Origin: Rhodanobacter sp. OK091
Lineage (GTDB): Bacteria > Pseudomonadota > Gammaproteobacteria > Xanthomonadales > Rhodanobacteraceae
DNA: 64,000 nucleotides
NCBI RefSeq assembly: GCF_900142825.1
Contig: NZ_FRCH01000001.1
Coordinates: 868,001-932,000 of the forward strand
Direction of reading: 5' to 3'
The notes under the pieces are model-generated. The model saw only the letters and a program-made list of their open reading frames with translations, had not been told where the DNA came from and did no database searches. The translations under genes were made by a program, and so were the position numbers. Each line of letters begins with the position of its first letter. The stretch's first letter is position 1. Of this stretch, positions 30,135-37,779 are shown piece after piece.

Positions 30135-30389
30135 TCATGCTGCGAGCTTACGGATTGCCTGACGCACTTGCTCGTCTGGTACCAAAGCCGCGAATCGGTG
30201 CTCGAACGTGACCGCGAACTCGGGCGATGCTTGGCCTGATGAAACAAGATTGCTCCCCTGACGAAGCTCTTCGATCAACCGCCAATCCTCGTCGGTGATG
30301 CCCGATGTAACACCGGATCTATTACGAGACCATCCATCGGCGTCACCGCCGAATGATTGATACGTACTTATTTTTGCCAATGTGAGCAT
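30135..30389 (-). CDS. Small soluble protein, unknown (cassette 5)
   Basis: An 84-residue protein (MLTLAKISTYQSFGGDADGWSRNRSGVTSGITDEDWRLIEELRQGSNLVSSGQASPEFAVTFEHRFAAL...). Mostly helical by composition, no signal peptide. No family recognised. Confidence 0.5.
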   Translation of the reverse strand: MLTLAKISTYQSFGGDADGWSRNRSGVTSGITDEDWRLIEELRQGSNLVSSGQASPEFAVTFEHRFAALVPDEQVRQAIRKLAA

Positions 30390-30402
30390 GGTATGAAGTA
30401 CG

Positions 30403-30459
30403 GTCTAACGCTGGAGTTAAGCGGCGGCGTAGTCGTCCGCCTTGAACGAGATGTTAGAC
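30403..30459 (-). repeat. attC of cassette 4
   Basis: Fifty-seven bp, majority family, cores GTCTAAC and GTTAGAC. Confidence 0.92.
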
Positions 30460-30675
30460 GCCATTTGCGCCAAAGTGATTGTAGAGGCCTATGACAAGAA
30501 GCGCGCCGAGCAGAGCAACGGCGCCAATCGTCTCTACGTCATAGTTAGAACGCGAGAAGCGTTTTCGAAGAGGTTTGAATAGCAGCAGCGGCAGAGTGAC
30601 GATCAAGCCTGCAACGAGGCAGGCAAGGCCAAACCCCAAGCCAAACTTTGTCCAATCCCAGAATGCGTGAAGCAT
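30454..30675 (-). CDS. Small two-helix membrane protein (cassette 4)
   Basis: A 73-residue protein (MLHAFWDWTKFGLGFGLACLVAGLIVTLPLLLFKPLRKRFSRSNYDVETIGAVALLGALLVIGLYNHF) with two helices joined by a basic loop. Stop in the attC core. Confidence 0.6.
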   Translation of the reverse strand: MLHAFWDWTKFGLGFGLACLVAGLIVTLPLLLFKPLRKRFSRSNYDVETIGAVALLGALLVIGLYNHFGANGV

Positions 30676-30682
30676 GTTTGGC

Positions 30683-30739
30683 GCCTAACGCTGGAGTTGG
30701 GCGGCGGCGAAGCCGTCCGCCTTGAATGAATTGTCAGGG
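30683..30739 (-). repeat. attC of cassette 3
   Basis: Fifty-seven bp, majority family, left core GCCTAAC and right core GTCAGGG. Confidence 0.88.
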
Positions 30740-31096
30740 GTCGACCCAGTACAGGCACAGCCCACCTGCTGCGAAGAATATCAGCCACGATAGGTGGCGA
30801 CCGCGCGTAAGGACCAGTGGCAATAGGCCGCAAGCAATAAAGGTCCAGCCGATGGCAGATGCAAGCGCCGAAGCCGAGGCTTGGCCGGCCAACTGGAACA
30901 AGACGACGGCAAATCCGAAGGCAAGCACACTGGTTATGTGCCACGCAAAGCGAAGCGTGCGTACCGTGAACTCGGTGCCACCAAACAGCCTGGGCAGATT
31001 GTCTCGACGGAACAGACGGATGAGGATGTACCGCTCCCCCAAGATGGAGTGGGCAATCCCGAGTGCGGCAATCAAGAAAGCGGCGGTATGCAGCAT
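30734..31096 (-). CDS. Four-helix membrane protein (cassette 3)
   Basis: A protein of about 120 residues (MLHTAAFLIAALGIAHSILGERYILIRLFRRDNLPRLFGGTEFTVRTLRFAWHITSVLAFGFAVVLF...) with four helices. The HSILGERYIL...LRFAWHITS arrangement is a recurrent unnamed family. The ATG at 31096 is preferred; a TTG three codons upstream is possible. TGA stop from the attC core. Confidence 0.7.
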   Translation of the reverse strand: MLHTAAFLIAALGIAHSILGERYILIRLFRRDNLPRLFGGTEFTVRTLRFAWHITSVLAFGFAVVLFQLAGQASASALASAIGWTFIACGLLPLVLTRGRHLSWLIFFAAGGLCLYWVDP

Positions 31097-31108
31097 TCTT
31101 CCCAAGCT

Positions 31109-31165
31109 CCCTGACGCTGGAGTTAAGCGGCGGCGAAGTCGTCCGCCTTGAACGAGGTATTAGGT
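31109..31165 (-). repeat. attC of cassette 2
   Basis: Fifty-seven bp, majority family, left core CCCTGAC and right core ATTAGGT. Confidence 0.88.
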
Positions 31166-31510
31166 TGCATTGGCGAAAATGCCGCGGGCAACGAACTGTG
31201 TAATGACGGAGGCGAACAAAATACCAAGAACGAGAAGCGCCCAACGAAACTTGAACCACGCAGCCCGGTACCCGGACGACTGTACAACCAGATCGACAAG
31301 GTAGGCGGCGCAGTAGGCGACGTTTGCCAAGACAGCCAGCACAAAGAGACCTTGCAGCAGATCGAAGGACATGGCTTGCCAGGACTGCGACAGGTGAAAC
31401 AGGAAGATGGCCCCTACGACACCTAGAAGGGCTGCGTTGTAGATGAGACGGCCGCGCTCCCAGTAACGGATGGCGTTGGTTAGTGAGGCGCGGAATGGTG
31501 GTGTGCTCAT
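31160..31510 (-). CDS. Four-helix membrane protein (cassette 2)
   Basis: A 116-residue protein (MSTPPFRASLTNAIRYWERGRLIYNAALLGVVGAIFLFHLSQSWQAMSFDLLQGLFVLAVLANVAYCAAYLVDLVVQ...) with four helices. YWERGRLIYN at the start is a recurrent motif among unnamed membrane proteins. Stop in the attC core. Confidence 0.7.
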   Translation of the reverse strand: MSTPPFRASLTNAIRYWERGRLIYNAALLGVVGAIFLFHLSQSWQAMSFDLLQGLFVLAVLANVAYCAAYLVDLVVQSSGYRAAWFKFRWALLVLGILFASVITQFVARGIFANAT

Positions 31511-31517
31511 TCTTGCA

Positions 31518-31606
31518 ACCTAACGCCGGAGTAAGCGGCCGCTGTCGCGATGCATGACCGTTTGCCGTAACCGATTTCATCGACCCGGTCGACCATGCGC
31601 TTAGGC
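31518..31606 (-). repeat. attC of cassette 1 (89 bp)
   Basis: Long site, left core ACCTAAC and right core CTTAGGC. It contains the GCGGCCGCTG arm of the other long sites. Confidence 0.8.
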
Positions 31607-31978
31607 CATGCGACCCGGTTCGCTACCGCTATCCGGCAATGGAAAGAGCAGTTCATTGCCATCGGGATCTTCTATCTTGATCACATCGTAGCCCCACCAA
31701 GAGATCTGGTTGGGAATGGAGCGCTCAACCATTTCGCGCTTGAATTCCGCAATGCCATCGCGCGTGAGCTCTACAAACAGGCGTCCCTTGTCCTTGCGTC
31801 CGGCATCCTCGCACAGAATGATCTCGCATTCCGCCCTATCGATCTGACATACCTTCCCCTGTCCATCGCCTTCATGCCAGGCCTTTTCGAAACCGAGTGT
31901 TTCGATATAGAAGTGCAGCGCACGATTCAGGTCACTAACGAAGAGAACCGGCCTTGTATACCACCTGTGCATGGTCAT
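31601..31978 (-). CDS. Bleomycin-resistance/VOC-fold protein (cassette 1)
   Basis: A 125-residue glyoxalase-superfamily protein (WYTRPVLFVSDLNRALHFYIETLGFEKAWHEGDG...GRLFVELTRDGIAEFKREMVERSI...DVIKIEDPDGNELLFPLP). It resembles bleomycin-binding and catechol-dioxygenase-like VOC proteins. It is the cassette nearest the former integrase end, so it would be the best expressed if a Pc promoter existed; none is visible. Stop in the attC core. Confidence 0.82.
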   Translation of the reverse strand: MTMHRWYTRPVLFVSDLNRALHFYIETLGFEKAWHEGDGQGKVCQIDRAECEIILCEDAGRKDKGRLFVELTRDGIAEFKREMVERSIPNQISWWGYDVIKIEDPDGNELLFPLPDSGSEPGRMA

Positions 31979-32000
31979 CTCTCCGGGAGTTCGTGGTGCG

Positions 32001-32057
32001 GCCCGACGCTGGAGTCAAGCGTCGGCATAGCCGTCCGCCTTGAACGAAATATTAGCC
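32001..32057 (-). repeat. attC of a lost cassette, right end of array
   Basis: Fifty-seven bp, left core GCCCGAC and right core ATTAGCC. Because an attC belongs to the gene on its right, this site shows that at least one more cassette once lay to the right. Confidence 0.85.
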
Positions 32058-32225
32058 CCAAATGTGAACCTTTCAGGGCGCGAAAACCCGCCTGGCGATC
32101 TGCCGGTGAAACGCGCAAGTCCAAAACCAGGATGGCGCAAAAGAGCGTACTGCACGGCCAACGGAGGCACGCCGATGCCTGCCAAGCCCGCCGGATCGGG
32201 GCTTGGCGCAGGCACTACGTATGCC
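32058..32225. other. Junction between cassette array and core genome, no gene recognised
   Basis: No integrase fragment, attI or tRNA was seen. A minus-strand frame (LAVQYALLRHPGFGLARFTGRSPGGFS) is open into the attC and could be the 3' end of the truncated cassette. The breakpoint between array and flank must lie here. Confidence 0.6.
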
Positions 32226-34217
32226 TCAATGGAACTGGTCGCTGGCCGGCACCCACGAACTGGACGATGAGGCGGGCGTACTGGCCCGCTTGACCGGCAG
32301 CACGATGCCTTCGCAGCCCGGTGGTGGCGGGCCGCCGGCGACGCGGGCCGCTGCGCATTCGGCGCCGTTGTCGAGTTTGATCATCGGTGCCGGAGCTGCG
32401 CTGCTGGCTGCGGGTGCAGGTGGCGTCACCGGGTTGGCGGGAGCGAGGTGCAGGCGTTCGTAGACTTTCGCGTCGAGCGGCTTGGCCGGCGGATCGGGGT
32501 TCTTGCAGCCGAACAGCGACATCGGCAGCAGTGGCATCACCGCGCACTCGACGCGTACACCGCGGGGCAGATGGAAGGTGTGTTTGACCGTGGTTTTTTC
32601 CACCGCATGACGCAGCGCGGTGTCGATCGAACTCTCGCCTTCGGGGGTCCAGTTCTGGTCGAAGCGGGTCGGCTTGTAACCGATGTTCGGCGTGCCATGG
32701 CTCATGATCGAGGTATCGCCGCGCGGCTTCAGTTGCACGTAGCCGCCGAGTTCGCCTTGCTTCTCGCCCTGGTCGGCACCGGGCTGGTTGCCGCCGGGCT
32801 GGCCGGTACCTTGTTGTTGCCCGGCGCTGCCCTTGTCGCTGCCCTGCCCTGTTTTCGGCGATGTGGCGGCCGTGTTCTTGCCGGTGTCCGTTTCCGGTGC
32901 GGCAACGACGCCGTTGGGCTCACCCGGCGTGGCCGTGTCGCTGCCTTGCGGCGTAGCGTTGGGTGCACGGCTGACGTCGCGCCCGCTGCTGAGGTCGCCC
33001 GGACTTGGGTTGGTCTCGTGCGCAGCAGGTTGCTCGGTCGCGGCAGGTGACGGCGACTGGGCCGGCGTGCTGGTCGCGGTGGTGGTCGGCGTGGCCGCGG
33101 CGGCGGTCGCCACTGGCGCACTCAGTTGCGGCCGTTCGATGGACGGCTTGATGGCTGGCGTGCGTGCGGTATCGGCAACCTCGACCTTCACGCTCGGCGT
33201 CTGCGCCTCGGTTCGCGCCGGTGTGGCGGGAGCCAGCGGCACCGCTTCCAGTTCGGCTTCGGCCACGTCGATCGTCGGCGCCTGCACCTGCGGTTTCTCA
33301 TTCGGTACGGTCGGCGCCGGCGCACTCAATGACGTCTGCAGGTTCACGCTCGGCGATGGCTGGGCCGGCAGCGGAATCGGCTGCAGCTCGGGCACCGGCG
33401 GCGCGGCGGCAATCTCGGCACGGGCCGGCACCACGCTGGCTGGCGCGTTGGTTTTCGGCACCTCGGTATTCAACGTGACGCTGGCTACGCTGATCGGTGG
33501 CGGTGACTGCGGCGGCACTTCCGGCAGCGCCAGCGAGGCCGGCGGCGTCAGCGGCTGGGTACCTTCCAGTTGCGGCTTGCGCACGGATTCGGGCTGGAAC
33601 TTCGGCGGCACCGGCGGCTGCAAGGCCGGCGTCGGCAGCGCCACCGTCGGCGGTTCGCCGGCCAGCGGAACCGGCTGCAGGTCGGGTGTCGGCGCCGGCT
33701 TCGGCAGGCTCACTGGCGGCGGCGGCGCGGCCTTTGGTTTCGGTGCCGGCGCATGCGGCTTCGCGGCCTTTGCGAGCACCGGCGTCGCGGCGGCCGGCGC
33801 GGGCGACGCCGCTACCGTTGCCTGCGTAAACGCACTGCGCTCGCTGCTCGGCGTGGGCTGGCTGCTGCGGCCTTGATGCCGCGGACCGCGCTCTTTGGGC
33901 GGTGTGCCGCGCACCGGTGGCGGCGGTGGCGGCTCGGGTGGTTCGATCAGGCGCACCTGCATGAACTGCAGCTTCGGCGCCGTCGGCGGCGGCAACTCGT
34001 AGGCCGGCCCCAGCACGAAACTAAACAGGAACACGATGTGCACCAGCAGCGCGCCGATCGCGGCGACCGCATGCAGGCCACGCTCGCGTGGGCGCTGACG
34101 GGTGCGTTGATGGTAGACGCGCGCCCGGGAGGCAGCCGCCAGCGGCGAGTTCAGCATGATCCGCGCGGGATTGGCGGAACGGCCGGCAGCAGGTTGGTCC
34201 GGGGGTGGCAAGGGCAT
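32226..34217 (-). CDS. Proline-rich single-pass membrane protein (Xanthomonas transmembrane repetitive protein-like)
   Basis: About 663 residues. A basic N-terminus and one hydrophobic helix (AAIGALLVHIVFLFSFVLGPAY) anchor it in the inner membrane. About 400 residues of Pro/Ala/Gln/Thr-rich low-complexity sequence follow, then a folded C-terminal domain (IMSHGTPNIGYKPTRFDQNWTPEGES...RVECAVMPLLPMSLFGCKNPD). The topology is TonB-like, but I see no classical TonB C-terminal motif. The C-terminal domain is shared with the next upstream gene (34288). The start is uncertain; upstream in-frame starts at 34253 and 34262 exist. Confidence 0.75.
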   Translation of the reverse strand: MPLPPPDQPAAGRSANPARIMLNSPLAAASRARVYHQRTRQRPRERGLHAVAAIGALLVHIVFLFSFVLGPAYELPPPTAPKLQFMQVRLIEPPEPPPPPPVRGTPPKERGPRHQGRSSQPTPSSERSAFTQATVAASPAPAAATPVLAKAAKPHAPAPKPKAAPPPPVSLPKPAPTPDLQPVPLAGEPPTVALPTPALQPPVPPKFQPESVRKPQLEGTQPLTPPASLALPEVPPQSPPPISVASVTLNTEVPKTNAPASVVPARAEIAAAPPVPELQPIPLPAQPSPSVNLQTSLSAPAPTVPNEKPQVQAPTIDVAEAELEAVPLAPATPARTEAQTPSVKVEVADTARTPAIKPSIERPQLSAPVATAAAATPTTTATSTPAQSPSPAATEQPAAHETNPSPGDLSSGRDVSRAPNATPQGSDTATPGEPNGVVAAPETDTGKNTAATSPKTGQGSDKGSAGQQQGTGQPGGNQPGADQGEKQGELGGYVQLKPRGDTSIMSHGTPNIGYKPTRFDQNWTPEGESSIDTALRHAVEKTTVKHTFHLPRGVRVECAVMPLLPMSLFGCKNPDPPAKPLDAKVYERLHLAPANPVTPPAPAASSAAPAPMIKLDNGAECAAARVAGGPPPPGCEGIVLPVKRASTPASSSSSWVPASDQFH

Positions 34218-34261
34218 GCGGCCAGTGTAGCGGGCGCGGCGGCCGTTCCGCATGACACTCA

Positions 34262-34288
34262 AGATGCTCTGATCTAATCAGAGCATCT
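34262..34288 (-). terminator. Inverted repeat between the two proline-rich protein genes
   Basis: Eleven-base perfect arms (AGATGCTCTGA/TCAGAGCATCT) with a five-base loop lie right after the upstream stop. No T-run follows on either strand, so it may be an mRNA stabiliser or processing site. Confidence 0.45.
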
Positions 34289-35376
34289 CAATGACTGCGG
34301 GCAGCGCTCGCGGCGCGTTCGCGCAATTCGGCGTCGACCGAACGATTCGGCGTATCGACCGGGCAACCCGGCTCCAGCGGCTTGCCGGCGCGATACATCG
34401 CGATGCACGCCTCCACGCTGGGCGGCTTTGGCGCATGCGCCTCGCCATCCAGCGGCTTGGCCGGCGCCATGCTGAGGCGCTCGTCGCCGTCCTTGGCCGA
34501 GGGCGGCGCCGGCGGATTGATGCAATTCGGCGTCGGAATGCCCAGCACCGTCATGCATTTCAGATGCACGCCACCGGGCAGGTTCACGTCCTTCGATTTC
34601 AACACCGCATCGACCACATGCCGAACCGCCGCGCCGCCGGCCGTTTCATCCGGTGGCGGAAAGTACTTCTCGAAGCGCGTCGCCTTGTACTTGATCGGAT
34701 CGGTGTGCTGCATGATGCGCGCGTCGCCTTGCGGCTGGTTCTGTACATAGCCGGGCACGGGCGCGCTGGCGGCGGCCGCCGGCAGCAGCGGCTGGCCATG
34801 CTCGTCGTACAGTCGCGCCGCGGTGGCTGGCTTGGGCGCCGGCAGCTGCAAGGTCATCGCCTCCTTCGCGACCGGCTCGGGCAGCCTGGGCCGCACGCGC
34901 GGCTTCGGAGGCGGTGGCAAGTCCTGCGCGGGCGGCGGTTCGACCATCGGGATGGGCGATCGGGTGATGAAGCGAATCCGCAGTATTTCGTCGGTTCGTG
35001 TCGCCACCGCGGGGGTCGGCCGCGGCCGCATGCCGTACCAGATCGCCACCACGAACAGCGCATGCAGCGGCACAGCCACCGCGATCGCGAGCCAGCGCTG
35101 CCGGCGATCGTGCTGCGGCTCGCGCCAGCGCCGCTGCCGCAACCGCGCCAGAGTCGGGCCGTCCAGCGGTGCCAGTCCGCCATCCGGCTGATCCTGGCTC
35201 AGCCATGGCTGGCGTTGATGTGCGGCCTGCTGCGGACGGACGATGACGATGCCTCGTGGGATGCGGATGGCTGTCGGCAGGATGCCGGAGGGCGCTTGAA
35301 CCCCGACGCACCGGCCAGCGGGTGTGGAGTTCACGCGCACTACAGACCGCTGCCACACGCTGCCGGTTCCCCGCAC
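34288..35376 (-). CDS. TonB-like membrane protein, paralogue of the downstream gene
   Basis: Up to 362 residues. A membrane helix (WLAIAVAVPLHALFVVAIWYG, about residues 95-115) is followed by a short Pro-rich linker and a C-terminal domain (IMQHTDPIKYKATRFEKYFPPPDE...LKCMTVLGIPTPNCINPPAPPS) clearly related to that of the next gene. The start is uncertain: the frame opens with a GTG at 35376, and another GTG at 35334 is possible. Conserved cysteines in the C-terminal domain suggest an oxidised periplasmic fold. Probably an operon with 32226. Confidence 0.7.
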   Translation of the reverse strand: MRGTGSVWQRSVVRVNSTPAGRCVGVQAPSGILPTAIRIPRGIVIVRPQQAAHQRQPWLSQDQPDGGLAPLDGPTLARLRQRRWREPQHDRRQRWLAIAVAVPLHALFVVAIWYGMRPRPTPAVATRTDEILRIRFITRSPIPMVEPPPAQDLPPPPKPRVRPRLPEPVAKEAMTLQLPAPKPATAARLYDEHGQPLLPAAAASAPVPGYVQNQPQGDARIMQHTDPIKYKATRFEKYFPPPDETAGGAAVRHVVDAVLKSKDVNLPGGVHLKCMTVLGIPTPNCINPPAPPSAKDGDERLSMAPAKPLDGEAHAPKPPSVEACIAMYRAGKPLEPGCPVDTPNRSVDAELRERAASAARSH

Positions 35377-35585
35377 TGCAGCTTGACCGCATCGGCGGTT
35401 CGCTCAAGTCTAGACGCGTGGTGCAACGCACCGCTCCGCCATGACCGCCCTCATCCTGTGCAGACGCCCGCTCTGCGCATGCGAGGAACGACCATGACGG
35501 CCCGCCATCGTCAGCCGCCAACGCGCGGCCTCATGCGGCGCCGTTCATGCCACGAGGCCACGCCCTGCTTGAGGAGGGTCGCATC

Positions 35586-37625
35586 GTGACATACACCACG
35601 GAAAGCATCCGCAACATCGCGTTCGTCGGCCATGCCGGCGTGGGCAAGACCACGCTGTTCGAAGCGCTGCTGCTGGCCGGCGGCGCGATCCAGGCACCGG
35701 GCACGGTCGAGCGCGGCAACACGGTGTCGGATACCGACAGCCAGGAGAAGGCCCGCGTACATTCGATCGACACGTGCATCGCACATCTGGATCGGGACGA
35801 TTGCCACCTCAACCTGATCGACACCGCCGGCTATGCCGATTTCCGCGGCGCCACGCTGGCCGCGCTGGCCGCGGTGGAAACCGTGGCGATCGTGGTCAAC
35901 GCGATCAACGGCATCGAGCACGGCACCCGCCGCATGATGATGCATGCGAAGCAGCGCGGACTTGCGCGCATGCTCGTGGTCAACAAGATCGACTTCGACG
36001 GCGCCAACCTGGCGGCTGTGGTGGATGCGCTGCGCGAGGAGTTCGGCAACGAATGCCTGCCGGTGAACCTGCCCGCCGGACGTGGCACGCGCGTGCTGGA
36101 CTGCTTTTTCCACAGCGAAGGCGCCACCGATTTTTCTTCGCTGGCCGAGGCGCATCAGCGCATCCTCGACCAGGTCGTCGAAATCAACGAAACCATGATG
36201 GACCAGTACCTCGACGCGGGCGAAGGCGCACTGACCCCGCAGCAGTTGCACGATGCGTTCGAGCAGTGCCTGCGTGAAGGCCATCTGGTACCGATCTGCT
36301 TCGTCAGCGCGCGCACCGGCGCCGGCGTCAACGAACTGCTGGATGTCGCCACGCGGCTGCTGCCGAATCCGGCCGAAGGCAATCCGCCACCCTTCGTGCG
36401 CAGCGATGGCTCGCCGCTGGCGGTCAGCGCCGATCCGGCCAGTCATGTGATCGCCGACGTGTTCAAGATCGTCAACGATCCGTTCGTGGGCAAGCTCGGC
36501 GTCTTCCGCGTGTGGCAAGGCACGATCCGCCGCGACAGCCAGTTGCTGGTCGACGACGGCCGCAAGCCGTTCAAGGTCGGCCATCTGTTCCGGCTGCAGG
36601 GCAAGACGCATGTGGAGATCGAGGCGGCGATCCCGGGCGACATCGCCGCAGTGGCGAAGATCGAGGACATCCACTTCGACGCGGTGCTGCACGACTCGCA
36701 CGACGAGGATCGGATCGCACTGGCGCCGCTGACGTTTCCGTCGCCGATGTTCGGCCTCGCACTGGAGCCGAAGCACAAAGGCCATGAGCAGAAACTCTCC
36801 AACGCGTTGGGACGGCTGGCCGAGGAGGATCCGTGTTTCCGCGTGGAGCACCACAAGGAGCTCAACGAGACGGTGGTGCGCGGGCTGTCCGACCTGCATC
36901 TGAAGGTGATGCTGGAGCGCATGCGCGAACGTTACGGGGTCGAGGTGGTGACCCATCCGCCACGCATCGCCTACCGGGAAACCATTTCCGGCCAAGCCGA
37001 AGGCCATCACCGTCACAAGAAGCAGACCGGCGGCGCCGGCCAGTTCGGCGAAGTGTTCCTGCGGGTGGAGCCGCTCGAACGCGGGACCGGTTTTGAATTC
37101 GTCGATGCGGTGAAAGGCGGCGTGATTCCCGGCCAGTTTCTGCCGGCGATCGAGAAAGGCGTGCGTCAGGCGATGGAGCATGGCGCGATCGCCGGCTATC
37201 CGCTGCAGGATCTGCGGGTGACCGTGTACGACGGCAAATACCATCCGGTCGACTCGAAGGAAGTCGCCTTCATCAGCGCCGGCAAGAAGGCGTTTCTCGA
37301 CGCGATCGGCAAGGCGCGGCCCATCGTGCTGGAGCCGATCGTCAACGTCGAGGTGGCGATTCCCGAACACAACGTGGGCGACGTCACCGGCGGCCTCGCC
37401 GGCAAGCGCGCACGCATCATGGGCACCGACACCCAGCGCGGCGGCGAGCTGGTGATCAAGGCACAGGCGCCGCTGGCAGAGCTGGTCGACTACCCCACCG
37501 AACTGAAATCGATGACCGGCGGCCGCGGCCGCTACAGCCTCGACCTCAGCCACTACGAGCCCGTACCGCCGACCGTGCAGAAGCAGCTCAGCGAGGCGTG
37601 GAAACCGCACGCGGAAGAGGATTGA
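35586..37625 (+). CDS. Elongation factor G-like translational GTPase
   Basis: A 679-residue EF-G-like GTPase. P-loop GHAGVGKT (residues 15-22), DTAGYADF (G3) and NKID (G4) are present, followed by EF-G domains II-V (the last with VGDVTGGLAGKRARIMG). The GTG at 35586 is chosen because AGGAGGG lies eight bases upstream. It is shorter and more divergent than the canonical fusA product; such paralogues are usually of unclear function. Confidence 0.9.
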   Translation: MTYTTESIRNIAFVGHAGVGKTTLFEALLLAGGAIQAPGTVERGNTVSDTDSQEKARVHSIDTCIAHLDRDDCHLNLIDTAGYADFRGATLAALAAVETVAIVVNAINGIEHGTRRMMMHAKQRGLARMLVVNKIDFDGANLAAVVDALREEFGNECLPVNLPAGRGTRVLDCFFHSEGATDFSSLAEAHQRILDQVVEINETMMDQYLDAGEGALTPQQLHDAFEQCLREGHLVPICFVSARTGAGVNELLDVATRLLPNPAEGNPPPFVRSDGSPLAVSADPASHVIADVFKIVNDPFVGKLGVFRVWQGTIRRDSQLLVDDGRKPFKVGHLFRLQGKTHVEIEAAIPGDIAAVAKIEDIHFDAVLHDSHDEDRIALAPLTFPSPMFGLALEPKHKGHEQKLSNALGRLAEEDPCFRVEHHKELNETVVRGLSDLHLKVMLERMRERYGVEVVTHPPRIAYRETISGQAEGHHRHKKQTGGAGQFGEVFLRVEPLERGTGFEFVDAVKGGVIPGQFLPAIEKGVRQAMEHGAIAGYPLQDLRVTVYDGKYHPVDSKEVAFISAGKKAFLDAIGKARPIVLEPIVNVEVAIPEHNVGDVTGGLAGKRARIMGTDTQRGGELVIKAQAPLAELVDYPTELKSMTGGRGRYSLDLSHYEPVPPTVQKQLSEAWKPHAEED

Positions 37626-37660
37626 GGTACGGCGGGCAACCGCTATGCCCTATTGCACCA

Positions 37661-37746
37661 TGTGGGAGCGACTTCAGTCGCGATGCTCTTGCTTCACTAG
37701 TTTTTGGCACACATCGAAGAGCATCGCGACTGAAGTCGCTCCCACA
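37661..37746. repeat. Long REP-like palindrome between convergent genes
   Basis: Thirty-base perfect arms (37661-37690 and 37717-37746) separated by 26 bases. The arm starts TGTGGGAGCGACTTCAGTCG, a sequence type widespread as REP-like elements in Xanthomonadales and Pseudomonas. It lies between the stops of the EF-G-like and DUF58 genes and could end transcription from both sides. Confidence 0.9.
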
Positions 37747-37779
37747 AACATGCAGGCATCCCACACCGCGGTAGACCCA

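Larger units (their letters stand above)
7168..32057 (-). mobile_element. Integron gene-cassette array without integrase (CALIN-type), about 50 cassettes
   Basis: Fifty-one attC-like sites, mostly 57 bp, alternate with short minus-strand ORFs over 24.9 kb. On the minus strand each site starts with a core of the type GCCTAAC and ends with GTTAGGC, with inner arms that can fold into the single-stranded hairpin that integron integrases recognise. Orientation puts the lost integrase/attI end at the right (32 kb). No tyrosine recombinase ORF is present in the window and no attI is evident. Base composition is visibly less GC-rich than in the flanks. Cassettes are numbered here from the right (1) to the left (50). 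Confidence 0.95.

Noticed and set aside
7168-32057. CRISPR array
   Set aside because: The repeats are regularly oriented, but spacers are of gene size and variable, and the repeats carry integron core sites; no cas genes.
32058-34300. Possible integron integrase next to the array
   Set aside because: I read all six frames for tyrosine-recombinase signatures (the LRHSFAT and LGH blocks) and found none; the ORFs here are proline-rich membrane proteins.
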